Notes: generated by a model from the letters alone, not told the origin. Counted from the stretch's first letter, positions 9,357 through 18,685 are shown. The stretch is DNA of 64,000 bases from Flavobacterium urocaniciphilum (GCF_900110615.1 NZ_FOEI01000001.1:124001-188000); one strand, 5' to 3'. Made by a program: numbers and translations.

Positions 9357-10145
9357 TTATTCTGATTGATTATTTAGTTTTTTGGCTTCATTCCAATACA
9401 CATCCATTTCTTCTAAAGTCATATCTGCTAATGGTTTGCCATTTTCTCCTGCTCTTTTTTCTAGATGCATAAATCGTTTGATGAATTTTTTATTGGTTCT
9501 TTCTAACGCATCTTCTGGATTCACATTTAAAAATCGTGCATAATTAATCATAGAAAATAGAACATCGCCAAATTCAGATTCAATTTTATCTTGATTGCCT
9601 TGATGAACTTCATCTTGTAATTCTTGTAATTCTTCTTGAACTTTATCCCAAACCTGGTGTGGTTCTTCCCAATCGAAACCAACACCTTTAACTTTATCTT
9701 GAATTCTACTGGCTTTAACAAGTGCAGGTAAACTTTTCGGAACGCCTTCTAAAACTGATTTTTTGCCTTCTTTTAATTTTAGTTTTTCCCAGTTTTGTTT
9801 TACTTGTTCTTCGTTTTCCACCACAACATCACCATAAATATGTGGATGACGATCAATTAATTTATCACAAATACTATTAGCTACATCTGCAATATCAAAA
9901 GCATTCTTTTCCGAACCTATTTTGGCATAAAAAACGATATGCAACAATAAATCACCTAATTCTTTTTTAATTTCTTGTAAATCATTATCTAAAATAGCGT
10001 CACCCAATTCATAGGTTTCTTCAATGGTTAAATGACGTAAACTTTCCAAGGTTTGTTTTTTATCCCACGGGCATTTTTCACGCAAATCGTCCATTATGTC
10101 TAATAATCTATTAAATGCTTGTAATTGGTTTTGACGATTGTTCAT
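9357..10145 (-). CDS. mazG: Nucleoside triphosphate pyrophosphohydrolase MazG
   Basis: 262 residues, the two-domain length of E. coli-type MazG. The N-terminal domain shows LREKCPWDKKQT and the metal-binding EExxE-type helix EETYELGDAI, with KKELGDLLLHIVFYA after it; the C-terminal domain repeats the pattern (EELQELQDEV... ESEFGDVLFSMINYAR). It hydrolyses NTPs and dNTPs to monophosphate and PPi as house-cleaning. It lies downstream of DUF5606 and def; a terminator at 10176-10220 separates it from DUF5606. Confidence 0.95.
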   Translation of the reverse strand: MNNRQNQLQAFNRLLDIMDDLREKCPWDKKQTLESLRHLTIEETYELGDAILDNDLQEIKKELGDLLLHIVFYAKIGSEKNAFDIADVANSICDKLIDRHPHIYGDVVVENEEQVKQNWEKLKLKEGKKSVLEGVPKSLPALVKASRIQDKVKGVGFDWEEPHQVWDKVQEELQELQDEVHQGNQDKIESEFGDVLFSMINYARFLNVNPEDALERTNKKFIKRFMHLEKRAGENGKPLADMTLEEMDVYWNEAKKLNNQSE

Positions 10146-10175
10146 TGTTTGATGTTTGATGTTCGAAATTAAAGG

Positions 10176-10220
10176 TACAAAAAAATCCCAACTTCCTTAA
10201 TATATTGGAATTTGGGATTT
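10176..10220 (-). terminator. Terminator of the DUF5606 gene
   Basis: On the minus strand AAATCCCAA and TTGGGATTT form a perfect 9-bp stem around a 20-base AT-rich loop, followed by TTTTTGT. It lies 22 bases after the DUF5606 stop and 31 bases before the mazG ATG. Confidence 0.75.
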
Positions 10221-10241
10221 AATTTTTTGTATTTTGAAGAT

Positions 10242-10664
10242 TTACTCTGCTACTTCTTCTTTTTGAGTTGGTGTTAACGCTTCAACCGTAACGAACCCTT
10301 TAGGTTGTAAGATGTTATACCAATTGAATATTTTTTTAATATCAGATGTGTAAACTCTATCTTCATCAAATTCAGGTAAAATTTCTCTGAAATAGCTTTT
10401 TAATTTATCATCACTTTCTTTGTGAGAAATTGTTTGCTCGTTATTTTCTTTAGCTGCAATTGCTTTGAAAACTTCAATTAATTTTACTTCTTCGCTGTAC
10501 GTATAAATAGCAATTTCTGATAATAAACTTACGTTACTTCTTAATCCAACAGTAATTTTTTTACCATCTAATAAAGATTCTGCAACAAATCCTGAACGTG
10601 TTTGAATTTTTAATTCGAATAATCCTGGTTTACCCGAAATAGCTAATATTTTTTGAAAACTCAT
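10242..10664 (-). CDS. DUF5606 family protein
   Basis: 140 residues. The N-terminal ~50 residues (FQKILAISGKPGLFELKIQTRSGFVAESLLDGK...) match the DUF5606 domain as I recall it from Flavobacteriaceae, usually found beside def and mazG as here. The C-terminal part is charged and helical. No signal peptide or catalytic motif is seen. Function unknown. A promoter with both elements lies 25-54 bases upstream. Confidence 0.8.
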   Translation of the reverse strand: MSFQKILAISGKPGLFELKIQTRSGFVAESLLDGKKITVGLRSNVSLLSEIAIYTYSEEVKLIEVFKAIAAKENNEQTISHKESDDKLKSYFREILPEFDEDRVYTSDIKKIFNWYNILQPKGFVTVEALTPTQKEEVAE

Positions 10665-10688
10665 TGTATTATTTTTTTATAAGGTTGG

Positions 10689-10718
10689 CAAATATATATT
10701 TTAAATCTGAAATTCCAA
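10689..10718 (-). promoter_or_regulatory. Promoter of the DUF5606 gene
   Basis: On the minus strand a TTG at 10718-10716 is followed after 19 bases by TATATTTG at 10696-10689. Both elements and the spacing fit the Flavobacterium consensus TTG / TAnnTTTG. The start codon is 24 bases beyond the -7 element. Confidence 0.55.
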
Positions 10719-10749
10719 GTATTGGAAATCTAAATAATAAGTTAATGTT

Positions 10750-11337
10750 TTATTTGACTTTAATGTTGGCAAATTTCATTCTGTAATCAGGTCGAGCTTT
10801 ACCTTCCATGATGTTTTGTAATTTTTTACCCACTAACTTTTTCTTTAACATAGAAAGATGATCAGTAAATAAAATTCCTTCAATATGATCGTATTCATGT
10901 TGAATAACACGAGCAATTAAACCATCATAAGTTTCTGTTTTTTTATTGAATTCTTCATCAAAATATTCAATAGTAATTTTTTCATGACGATATACATCTT
11001 CACGAACATCTGGAATACTTAAACATCCTTCATTAAATCCCCAAATTTCACCTTCTTCTTTTAAAATTTTAGCATTTATAAAAGTTTGTTTGAAATCTTT
11101 TAATTGAGCTGCTTCTTCTTTTGAAACTTCATCGCTATCAGCAAAAGGAGTAGTGTCTACAATAAAAATTCTAATTGGTAAACCAACTTGAGGTGCAGCC
11201 AATCCAACTCCACATGCATGATACATAGTGTCATACATATTGCTTAAAGTTTCTTGTAAATTCGGATAATCTTGAGAGATATCATCACATACTTTTCTTA
11301 AAACCGCTTCTCCGTATCCGTATATTGGTAAAATCAT
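10750..11337 (-). CDS. def: Peptide deformylase
   Basis: 195 residues. All three deformylase motifs are present: GVGLAAPQVG (residues 43-52), EGCLSIP with the metal-ligand Cys at 105, and QHEYDHIEG with His 147, Glu 148 and His 151. It removes the N-formyl group from nascent proteins using Fe2+. Upstream on the same strand, in the order I know from related genomes, one expects ruvX; here ruvX lies 10 kb away. A TAATTTTG element lies 17 bases upstream of the ATG. Confidence 0.96.
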   Translation of the reverse strand: MILPIYGYGEAVLRKVCDDISQDYPNLQETLSNMYDTMYHACGVGLAAPQVGLPIRIFIVDTTPFADSDEVSKEEAAQLKDFKQTFINAKILKEEGEIWGFNEGCLSIPDVREDVYRHEKITIEYFDEEFNKKTETYDGLIARVIQHEYDHIEGILFTDHLSMLKKKLVGKKLQNIMEGKARPDYRMKFANIKVK

Positions 11338-11353
11338 TGTTTTAATTTTTTTG

Positions 11354-11361
11354 CAAAATTA
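11354..11361 (-). promoter_or_regulatory. Possible def -7 promoter element
   Basis: Read on the minus strand this is TAATTTTG, a full TAnnTTTG match 16 bases before the def ATG. A -33 TTG at suitable spacing is not visible. Confidence 0.35.
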
Positions 11362-11395
11362 GCAATTTTTATTCTATTGTTTGAATTTTCAAAGT

Positions 11396-12052
11396 CTAAT
11401 TTGTTGCTACCACTTCATTATTTAACCATTTTTTAAGTAAAACATCGTTGTAAGTGATGTCGCAAAAATGATACACACTACTAGTTAATACTTTACAATC
11501 TTCTATTTTTTCTTTAATAGGTCCTGTGTTATTAATAAAGTTCGAATGAATTAGGTACACGTTTTCTTTATCTTTTAAAATATAACCAACATGTAAATCC
11601 AAGCCAATAAAATACAAACCGTCTTTTTTGTTTTTTAAGAAATATGATTTCAGTTCTTCTTTGGATTTGTTTTGTAACGTTTCAATTGTTGTACCGCAAG
11701 CTATAACTTTTGCTTCATGATATGGTGCTTTTTGCGCTAATTTATAACGATTAATATTCAAACCCATATCACGTAAAGTGGTAGAAACAAAGTAGCCACA
11801 AGCTATACTTCCTGTTTTCGGAATTTCAGTATAACCATCAAAACTCCATTTTGTGCCATACCATTGCGGAATGATTTCATTGGTTAATTGATGAGTGAAT
11901 TTTTCTCTAACTTGTTGTAATATTTCCGATTTATTTGTGGAAATTTTATACGATTGTGATAATTGTTTTCTACTTGTATTAATAGTGCTCTTTATGGAAG
12001 AATAACTAATAATAAAAATAGAAATTAACGAAACGATAGATTTAAGTAACAT
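11396..12052 (-). CDS. Secreted NlpC/P60-like cysteine hydrolase, putative
   Basis: 218 residues with an N-terminal hydrophobic segment (MLLKSIVSLISIFIISYSS) that acts as signal or anchor. The core has WYGTKWSF, then GSIACGYFVSTTLRDMG with a candidate nucleophile Cys at 85 heading a helix, LDLHVGYI with His 154, and LIHSNF with His 169/Asn 171. A Cys-helix, then a His strand, then a polar residue is the NlpC/P60-papain order. It could cleave cell-wall peptides. The assignment rests on motif order only; the true family is not recognised with certainty. Confidence 0.6.
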   Translation of the reverse strand: MLLKSIVSLISIFIISYSSIKSTINTSRKQLSQSYKISTNKSEILQQVREKFTHQLTNEIIPQWYGTKWSFDGYTEIPKTGSIACGYFVSTTLRDMGLNINRYKLAQKAPYHEAKVIACGTTIETLQNKSKEELKSYFLKNKKDGLYFIGLDLHVGYILKDKENVYLIHSNFINNTGPIKEKIEDCKVLTSSVYHFCDITYNDVLLKKWLNNEVVATN

Positions 12053-12149
12053 TTTGTTTTTTTATCAAAACGGAAAACGAACTAAATTATTGTTGAATTA
12101 AATTCGAAATTCTCAATCGTAAGTCATTAATCTAAAATCGTAATTAGAT

Positions 12150-13337
12150 TTATTCACTTGCGCCACCAGTATCCTTATCATCGTTAATTTTTACGGGATA
12201 AATTGGATTGAATAAGGCAATGAATTTTTTAGTTTGATAGGTTTTATGCGTCATTTTGTTAGACAATGCAATAATTGTAACTGTATCGTTTTTTAAGGTC
12301 ACATATGATGAAGTATTGCCATGCCACCAACCGTTATGATACGTTAAAGTTGGAGCTTCTTTCCATTCGCGTAAACGAATACCTAAACCATAATTTCGTT
12401 CTCCTTTGGCTTCGTAACTATATCCCTTGAAAATTTCTTTTCTTAATTTATCACTAAAGAATTTATTCGAATACGTTCCTAAATCAAATTTTAATAAATC
12501 TCTTGCTGTAGAATAAATATTTTTATCACCATACACTAAATCTAAGTGATCAAATGCTAAACGTAATTTACTTGCTTTGTAGGTCTGACTTACTGTATCA
12601 TGGTGTTTTTCATAATCGAAAACAAAACTATTTTTCATTCCTAAAGGTTTGAATAATAATTTATCCATTGCTTCGTGATAACGCATTCCAGAAACTTTTT
12701 CAATAATTAAGGCTAATAATGCATAATTCGTGTTGCAATACGCAAATCGAGTTCCAGGTTTACTTTCTAAATGAATTTTTCCGGAATTAATTAAATCTAA
12801 AATATCTTGATTCGTAATACGATTCTTTTTATCCCATTTTACATCGGTTTCAATAAAATAACCATAATGGCGTAATCCACTTCTGTGGTTTAACAACATT
12901 CTTACCGTAATATCATCAAAATAAAATCCTTTTAAATATTTAGAAATTTTATCATCTAAACCGATTTTGCCTTCATCAACCATACGTAAAACAACGGCAG
13001 CAGTTAATACTTTACTTACAGATGCAATGTGTAAAGGTTTATTTTTATGATTTTTGTCTTTCTTTTCGATGTAAGCAAATCCTTCATAATCTTCAAAAAG
13101 TATTTTTCCGTTTTTCGCAACTAAAAACTGTCCGTAAAAATCATTTTTATTGATTAATTTATTGTATAAATAACTGATTTCTTTGTTTTGTTTATTGCAA
13201 TATGATTTGTCTAATTGATTAAAGGATACAAAAAATTCTCCTTGATTATTTTGAGTTCCATTTTTTTGTGAAAAATCTTTTGATTTGTCTTTACAGGCGA
13301 TGAATAGAAATGATAGTAGTAGTATGCGTAATCTCAT
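12150..13337 (-). CDS. Serine hydrolase, beta-lactamase family, lipoprotein
   Basis: 395 residues. Lipobox at LSFLFIACKDK (Cys 15). The SxxK nucleophile motif is SVSK at 106-109; YCN at 200-202 is the YxN motif; a late HNGWWHGNTSS segment stands where KTG/HTG is found. The family includes penicillin-binding-protein-like esterases and peptidases. Its start codon and the stop of the upstream PH-like gene share one base (13337), so the two are translationally coupled. Paralogous in fold to 8220-9278, but the two sequences differ widely. Confidence 0.88.
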   Translation of the reverse strand: MRLRILLLSFLFIACKDKSKDFSQKNGTQNNQGEFFVSFNQLDKSYCNKQNKEISYLYNKLINKNDFYGQFLVAKNGKILFEDYEGFAYIEKKDKNHKNKPLHIASVSKVLTAAVVLRMVDEGKIGLDDKISKYLKGFYFDDITVRMLLNHRSGLRHYGYFIETDVKWDKKNRITNQDILDLINSGKIHLESKPGTRFAYCNTNYALLALIIEKVSGMRYHEAMDKLLFKPLGMKNSFVFDYEKHHDTVSQTYKASKLRLAFDHLDLVYGDKNIYSTARDLLKFDLGTYSNKFFSDKLRKEIFKGYSYEAKGERNYGLGIRLREWKEAPTLTYHNGWWHGNTSSYVTLKNDTVTIIALSNKMTHKTYQTKKFIALFNPIYPVKINDDKDTGGASE

Positions 13338-13765
13338 TATTTTTTAATTTCAATGGTTGGGTTGTGTTCTTTTAATTGGGCTATAAATTGTTCTCTGTTT
13401 TGTGGCGATATAAAAATATCATCGTATTTATGATATAAAATTTCTATTCCTTTATGATGAAAACCGGGTTTATAAATATTTGTTTTAATAAAGGAATTTG
13501 AATAATTCACATTTCTAATTTCAGAAATTTTAATTCTAACTTTATAAAAAAACATGGATATGATTAATTCTTCTTTTTGAATTTCATAATACGTTGTAAA
13601 ATATAAAACTGTAAAAATAAAAACTAAAAGTCCTAAAATTACTGCAGGTGGAATTAATATTACTTCAATATCTTTTTCCTCAAAAATACCAATAATTAAA
13701 ACCAAAATAACTGGTATTAAAAGTATTATAAAATTGAATTTACTGAAGTCCGATTTGTATTTCAT
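13337..13765 (-). CDS. Two-helix membrane protein with PH-like domain
   Basis: 142 residues. Two transmembrane segments (FIILLIPVILVLIIGIF and ILIPPAVILGLLVFIFTVLYF) are followed by ~75 cytoplasmic residues with the YYEIQKEELIISMFFYKVRIKISEIRNV pattern of bacterial PH domains (YdbT/YyaB-like), where strands set a membrane-bound protein's orientation. Function unknown. It overlaps the serine hydrolase by one base, so the pair is probably one operon. Divergent from menB. Confidence 0.65.
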   Translation of the reverse strand: MKYKSDFSKFNFIILLIPVILVLIIGIFEEKDIEVILIPPAVILGLLVFIFTVLYFTTYYEIQKEELIISMFFYKVRIKISEIRNVNYSNSFIKTNIYKPGFHHKGIEILYHKYDDIFISPQNREQFIAQLKEHNPTIEIKK

Positions 13766-13781
13766 AAAAAAACCTACTGCT

Positions 13782-13814
13782 TTTGCAAATTAAAGTATTT
13801 TTGAAGTATTTTTG
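13782..13814 (+). promoter_or_regulatory. menB promoter
   Basis: TTTG at 13782-13785 is followed after 21 bases by TATTTTTG at 13807-13814; a second TATTTTTG at 13796-13803 lies too close to pair with the same -33. The ATG is 17 bases downstream of the -7 element. Elements match the Bacteroidota vegetative consensus. Confidence 0.55.
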
Positions 13815-13831
13815 ATAAAAAATTATTTAAA

Positions 13832-14671
13832 ATGTCAAATATTAATTGGAAAATCGTAAAAGAATACGAAGATATAACGTACAAAAAATGTGATGGTGTT
13901 GCAAGAATTGCATTCAATAGACCAGATGTAAGAAATGCTTTCCGTCCGAAAACAACTTCTGAATTATTAGATGCTTTTCATGATGCCCATGAAGATACTT
14001 CAATTGGTGTTGTTTTATTATCTGCTGAAGGTCCGAGTTCTAAAGATGGAATTTGGAGTTTTTGTAGTGGTGGCGACCAAAAAGCTAGAGGAAAACAAGG
14101 TTATGTAGGAGATGATGGATACCATCGTTTAAATATTTTAGAAGTTCAACGTTTAATTCGTTTCATGCCTAAAGCCGTAATTTGTGTAGTTCCAGGTTGG
14201 GCTGTTGGTGGCGGACACAGTTTACATGTTGTATGTGACTTAACGTTAGCAAGTAAAGAACATGCCATTTTCAAACAAACTGATGCTGATGTAACAAGTT
14301 TCGATGGTGGTTATGGATCGGCTTATTTAGCAAAAATGGTTGGACAGAAAAAAGCAAGAGAAATTTTCTTTTTAGGTAGAAATTATTCTGCTCAAGAAGC
14401 TTTCGAAATGGGAATGGTAAATGCCGTTATTCCACATGCCGAATTAGAAGATACTGCCTACCAATGGGCTCAAGAAATATTAGAAAAATCGCCAATTTCT
14501 ATTAAAATGCTAAAATTCGCAATGAATTTAACAGATGATGGAATGGTTGGTCAACAAGTTTTTGCTGGAGAAGCTACTCGTTTAGCCTATATGTCAGATG
14601 AAGCTATAGAAGGAAGAAACGCATTTTTAGAAAAACGTAAACCTAATTTCGAGAAAAAATACATTCCTTAA
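13832..14671 (+). CDS. menB: 1,4-dihydroxy-2-naphthoyl-CoA synthase MenB
   Basis: 279 residues, the usual MenB length. Crotonase-fold signatures are clear: RPDVRNAFRP, the FCSGGDQKARG oxyanion loop, WAVGGGHSLHVVCDLTLAS, and DVTSFDGGYGSA carrying the catalytic Asp typical of MenB. It closes the second ring of the menaquinone head group. It begins a plus-strand stretch that also holds menA and menC. A barrel-protein gene starts 1 base after its stop. Confidence 0.96.
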   Translation: MSNINWKIVKEYEDITYKKCDGVARIAFNRPDVRNAFRPKTTSELLDAFHDAHEDTSIGVVLLSAEGPSSKDGIWSFCSGGDQKARGKQGYVGDDGYHRLNILEVQRLIRFMPKAVICVVPGWAVGGGHSLHVVCDLTLASKEHAIFKQTDADVTSFDGGYGSAYLAKMVGQKKAREIFFLGRNYSAQEAFEMGMVNAVIPHAELEDTAYQWAQEILEKSPISIKMLKFAMNLTDDGMVGQQVFAGEATRLAYMSDEAIEGRNAFLEKRKPNFEKKYIP

Positions 14672-14672
14672 T

Positions 14673-15287
14673 ATGAAGAGAGTAAATTTATTGGCATTTT
14701 TATTGATCTTTACTTTCGGAATTTCAATTGCACAAGAAGAAAGTAACTATAACGATATTAGACCTTTTTCATTAGGTTTACATTATACTGGAAATCTGAA
14801 AAACGAAAATGGATTTTCAGATAATTATAATGGGATTTTAGGTTTAGACGTTAGATACAAATTTGCTTCTAGAAATTCAGTAAATTTTCAAGCTGGAATT
14901 TCATTTGATTATTTTAAAGGTAAAGATTTTAAAGAAAGTTATTCGGTTGAATACAATAATGCCCTATTTATTAATCCGCATTTTGGTGTTGAATTAGCAG
15001 TAAAAGAAACTGGATTTAAACCTTTTTTAAATTTAGGTTATTCATTTAATTATTATAGCTATACTATTTATGGGAATGGATTTTCTGTTTTTGATCCTTC
15101 AGATCCTTCATTTAGCGGATATGGATCAAAAAAGATAAATGAAAATGATGCAGCTCTTACACTTCAACCGGGTCTTAGATATTGTTTCAAAAATGGATTT
15201 TATTCTGAATTATCGTATAAATATTTACCCATTGAATCTAATGTTAATGTTCATTTAATAAATTTAGGATTAGGATATAATTTTTAA
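14673..15287 (+). CDS. Outer-membrane beta-barrel protein
   Basis: 204 residues with a signal peptide (MKRVNLLAFLLIFTFGISIAQ). The mature part alternates aromatic/hydrophobic and polar residues (FSLGLHYTGNL, FSDNYNGILGLDVRYKF, ...) and ends in INLGLGYNF, a terminal Phe typical for barrel insertion. It looks like the 8-stranded OmpA/OmpW-type porin-like proteins common in Bacteroidota. Start one base after the menB stop, so co-transcription is likely, but a link to quinone synthesis is not apparent. Confidence 0.75.
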   Translation: MKRVNLLAFLLIFTFGISIAQEESNYNDIRPFSLGLHYTGNLKNENGFSDNYNGILGLDVRYKFASRNSVNFQAGISFDYFKGKDFKESYSVEYNNALFINPHFGVELAVKETGFKPFLNLGYSFNYYSYTIYGNGFSVFDPSDPSFSGYGSKKINENDAALTLQPGLRYCFKNGFYSELSYKYLPIESNVNVHLINLGLGYNF

Positions 15288-15306
15288 TTTATTTTTTACC
15301 ATTATT

Positions 15307-15696
15307 ATGGAACAAATTGCTGTTTTTGTTATTTATATTTTCGGAATATTTTTAATTTGTGCTGGATTTTTGATGTTTATTAAGCCAGAAAAAGTTAGAA
15401 TGATAATTGCAAAAGCAGGAAGTACTTATTTCATAAATTATGCTGAATTGTTAATTAGAATGTTTCTAGGATTTTGCTTTTTATTCGCCTCTAAACATAG
15501 TTTGTATGAATTCTATACTGATATTTTAGGTTGTTTTTTAATCGTTTCTGCAGCTTTACTGATGCTTTTACCCATTAAAAAACACAATCAATTTTCAAGA
15601 AAAGCTTCAGAATTTTTAAAACCAAATTACTTAAAACTAACTGCTCCTTTATCAATATTTTTTGGAGTTATTATAATTTATATATTTTTTAAATAA
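15307..15696 (+). CDS. Four-helix membrane protein of unknown function
   Basis: 129 residues with four hydrophobic segments (residues about 4-24, 44-64, 72-88 and 108-127), no cysteines of note, and a basic loop KPEKVRMIIAKAG after helix 1. No enzyme motif. Its stop codon TAA is immediately followed by the menA ATG, so it is translated together with menA. Not recognised. Confidence 0.7.
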   Translation: MEQIAVFVIYIFGIFLICAGFLMFIKPEKVRMIIAKAGSTYFINYAELLIRMFLGFCFLFASKHSLYEFYTDILGCFLIVSAALLMLLPIKKHNQFSRKASEFLKPNYLKLTAPLSIFFGVIIIYIFFK

Positions 15697-16587
15697 ATGA
15701 AACACTGGATTCAAGCCGCACGATTAAGAACCTTACCACTTTCCATTTCAGGAATTTTGGTTGGAAGTGCATATGCATATCATCAACATACATTCGATTG
15801 GATCATTTTTGTTTTGGCTTTATGTACCACTTTGTCTTTTCAAATATTATCCAATTTCGCCAACGATTATGGAGACGGAATTAAAGGAACAGATGCTAAT
15901 AGAATAGGCGAAAAGCGTTTAGTAGCTTCAGGTGAAATTACATCTTCACAAATGAAAATGGCCATTATCATAAATGGAATACTTTCTTTTGTTTTAGCTG
16001 TTGCGTTAATTTATTTTTCATTCGGACAAGAAAATTTTGTCTATTCTGTTATCTTTTTAGTGTTAGGAATTGCTTCTATTGCAGCTGCTATTAAATATAC
16101 TGTTGGGAATAATGCTTATGGTTATAGTGGTTTCGGAGATGTTTTTGTTTTTATCTTTTTCGGTTTAGTGGCTGTTGTGGGAAGTAATTTCTTGTATTCG
16201 AAAAGTATCGATATTAAATTGTTTTTACCTGCGATTGCCATTGGAATGTTGAGTACAGCCGTTCTAAATTTGAACAACATGCGAGATATTGAAAATGATA
16301 GAATTGCAGGAAAAAATACTATTGTGGTGAAACAAGGTTTAAATTGGGCTAAAAAGTATCATCATTTTTTAATTCTTGTACCTTTTTTATGTTTGTTCGT
16401 TTTTTCTATTGGAGTAGATACTAGATTATATTTGAATGTTTTAGTATTTATATTCTTTTTGAAGCATTTAGAAAAAGTTAGAAAATCTGAAAAACATGAA
16501 GATTTTGATCCCGAATTAAAAAAAGTGGCTTTAGGAACTTTTGTCTTAAGTATTTTAATTTGGTTAAGTTTTATTTATAATTTATAA
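15697..16587 (+). CDS. menA: 1,4-dihydroxy-2-naphthoate polyprenyltransferase MenA
   Basis: 296 residues, eight to nine hydrophobic helices. The UbiA-family first Asp motif is NFANDYGDGIKGTD (residues about 53-66) and the second is NNMRDIENDRIAGKNT (about 193-208); these bind the Mg-prenyl diphosphate. It attaches the isoprenoid tail to the naphthoate ring in the inner membrane. Directly abuts the 4-TM gene and lies 11 bases before the UPF0173 gene. Confidence 0.95.
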   Translation: MKHWIQAARLRTLPLSISGILVGSAYAYHQHTFDWIIFVLALCTTLSFQILSNFANDYGDGIKGTDANRIGEKRLVASGEITSSQMKMAIIINGILSFVLAVALIYFSFGQENFVYSVIFLVLGIASIAAAIKYTVGNNAYGYSGFGDVFVFIFFGLVAVVGSNFLYSKSIDIKLFLPAIAIGMLSTAVLNLNNMRDIENDRIAGKNTIVVKQGLNWAKKYHHFLILVPFLCLFVFSIGVDTRLYLNVLVFIFFLKHLEKVRKSEKHEDFDPELKKVALGTFVLSILIWLSFIYNL

Positions 16588-16598
16588 ACGAAAATATT

Positions 16599-17276
16599 AT
16601 GAAAATCACATTTTACGGTCATGCTTGTTTAGGAATTCAAATTAATGATATTCATATTTTAGTGGATCCATTTATTTCTGGAAATCCGAAAGCGGCTCAT
16701 ATCAAAATTGATGAAATTGAAGCCGATTATATTTTGTTAACGCATGCTCATCAAGATCATATTTTAGATGTAGATGCCATTGCGAAAAGAACAGATGCAG
16801 TTATTGTTTCTAATTATGAAATTGCATCGCATTTTGGAACTAAAGGTTTTCAATATCATCCTATGAATCATGGTGGAAGTTGGGATTTCGAATTTGGGAA
16901 TGTAAAATATGTCAATGCAATTCATACTTCTTCTTTTCCGGATGGAAGTTATGGTGGTCAACCAGGAGGGTTCGTAATTGAAGGCGAACATAAAAACATT
17001 TACATTGCTGGAGATACGGCTTTGTCAATGGATATGAAATTAATTCCTTTGCGCACTAATTTAGATTTAGCCATTTTACCAATTGGAAGTAATTTTACAA
17101 TGGATGTTGATGATGCAATTATTGCTTCTGATTTTGTGAATTGTGATAAAGTATTAGGCTATCATTATGATACTTTCGGATATATTGAAATAAATCACGA
17201 AGAAGCAAAACGCAAATTCTTCGAAAAAGGAAAAGATTTGATGCTTTTAGAAATTGGTCAAAGTATCGATTTATAA
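16599..17276 (+). CDS. UPF0173 family metal-dependent hydrolase
   Basis: 225 residues of the metallo-beta-lactamase fold. THAHQDHILD at residues 48-57 is the HxHxDH metal motif, with further ligands in NHGGSWDF, HTSSFPDG and IAGDTAL. It has the compact length and GYHYDTFGYIEI C-terminus of the YtkL/UPF0173 group, whose substrate is unknown. It follows menA by 11 bases, an arrangement I recall as common in Flavobacterium. Confidence 0.88.
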   Translation: MKITFYGHACLGIQINDIHILVDPFISGNPKAAHIKIDEIEADYILLTHAHQDHILDVDAIAKRTDAVIVSNYEIASHFGTKGFQYHPMNHGGSWDFEFGNVKYVNAIHTSSFPDGSYGGQPGGFVIEGEHKNIYIAGDTALSMDMKLIPLRTNLDLAILPIGSNFTMDVDDAIIASDFVNCDKVLGYHYDTFGYIEINHEEAKRKFFEKGKDLMLLEIGQSIDL

Positions 17277-17305
17277 AAATTGGTATAATAATTGAATTTA
17301 AACCT

Positions 17306-17472
17306 ATAAGTCATATAAGTAATTATAAAGTTTAAATTATTAAAAGAATAAATAAACTAAAAATAAGTAATTATAAGTGTTAATGTTTTTTATAAAAAAA
17401 AACATTCTTAAATGTGCTTAATAAATGCTTAAAGTTTTTAATAAATTAGAAAATAAAACTTATATGACTTAT
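17306..17472. repeat. Inverted pair of AGTCATATAAGT elements
   Basis: ATAAGTCATATAAGT at 17306-17320 is the exact reverse complement of ACTTATATGACTTAT at 17458-17472, so the 218-base gap before the TPR gene is enclosed by a 15-bp inverted repeat. Inside is a smaller hairpin (AATGTTTTTT / AAAAAACATT, 17382-17406). A third, plus-oriented copy with one change lies at 61847-61864. Confidence 0.75.
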
Positions 17473-17494
17473 ATGTTTTAAATAATTACAATAA

Positions 17495-18685
17495 ATGAAA
17501 AAACTAATTACATTACTATTATTTACAACTTTATCCTTCGCTCAAAAAGATGGATATTGGGATAAAGAACGTGCTTTTACAAAAGAAATTAAACTGAGTT
17601 CAGGAAATAGAACATTAGTAAAAATTGACGATTTACCTGAAGGTGCTTCAGAATTTGTTTTCAGAATTTCTCTAATTGATGAAAATGGAAAAATCACTAC
17701 GAGTTTAGCTTCTATTTTAAAAGCAATTCCTGATCCAACTGGGATTAGTCAAGGTACTGCTGGAGCGATAACGTTAACCAATTCACTTTCTGGAGATGAT
17801 ACTTGTTTATACGGAATTTATACTTCTGAAAAAGCAGGTGCTCAGTTTTTAAAAGACGGTAAATTAGAAACAGCATGTTATTTTATTAAGGAACCTGTAA
17901 ATAAAGACAGTAAAGTTATTTCCATAAAAAACACTAAATGTTTTGAAAATGCTCCTAATATTTGGTTTGCTTTTGAAAATAAAAACTGGGTAATGAGTAC
18001 CAAAATTGTGTTGGAAGTTGTTTCTTGGATCGATTATAACGCTAGTCGTGGTTGGAATGCTACTACTAAAAAAGAAGTATTAAGTTTAATTGATAATTCA
18101 TCAATTTTAAAAGCTCCAATCAGCAAAGAAAAATTTCAAGGTGCTTTTTTAGAAGGTTTCACAGCTAAATATAAATATTCTGAATTCAAACAAATGTTAC
18201 CTATTGAAAAGAATAGAGTAGTGGAAGTACTTTCAGAAGAAAGCTTGAAAAAGTCAGGTCAATTAGATAAATATTTAAATTATTTTAGAGAAGATATTAG
18301 AATGTTGTCTTTTTCAAATAGAGACGATGAAGCTATAAAGAAATATATTACTCAAGTTTTTGATAAAAAATGGGCTACTGATAAAGATTACGATTTATTA
18401 GGAAATTTATATTTGAAGACTAAACAGTTTCAAAAAGCTGAAGAGTACATTAATAAGGCGATTTCTTTGAATAAAAATGAAATTGGATATCAATTGCATT
18501 TGGCTAATGTGTATTTGTACACTGATAAAGTTTCAGAGGCTAAGGATATTCATAAAAAATATAAAAATCAAAATATAGATGCGAATACGAGTTGGGTACA
18601 AGCAACTAAAAGTAATTTTGATAACATGAAAAAAGTTGGATTACCAACAGATAATTTTAAAAAGATTTTAAGAATCTTAGAATAA
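17495..18685 (+). CDS. Secreted protein with C-terminal TPR-like repeats
   Basis: 396 residues. Signal peptide MKKLITLLLFTTLSFAQ. The N-terminal region (about 25-170) is beta-rich with four cysteines in TCLYGIY, TACYF and TKCFE, possibly two disulfides. From about residue 235 the protein is helical, and residues 300-365 hold TPR-type helices (YDLLGNLYLKTKQFQKAEEYINKAISLNKNE and its follower). Periplasmic or outer-membrane role likely; not otherwise recognised. Located between the UPF0173 gene and menC. Confidence 0.7.
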   Translation: MKKLITLLLFTTLSFAQKDGYWDKERAFTKEIKLSSGNRTLVKIDDLPEGASEFVFRISLIDENGKITTSLASILKAIPDPTGISQGTAGAITLTNSLSGDDTCLYGIYTSEKAGAQFLKDGKLETACYFIKEPVNKDSKVISIKNTKCFENAPNIWFAFENKNWVMSTKIVLEVVSWIDYNASRGWNATTKKEVLSLIDNSSILKAPISKEKFQGAFLEGFTAKYKYSEFKQMLPIEKNRVVEVLSEESLKKSGQLDKYLNYFREDIRMLSFSNRDDEAIKKYITQVFDKKWATDKDYDLLGNLYLKTKQFQKAEEYINKAISLNKNEIGYQLHLANVYLYTDKVSEAKDIHKKYKNQNIDANTSWVQATKSNFDNMKKVGLPTDNFKKILRILE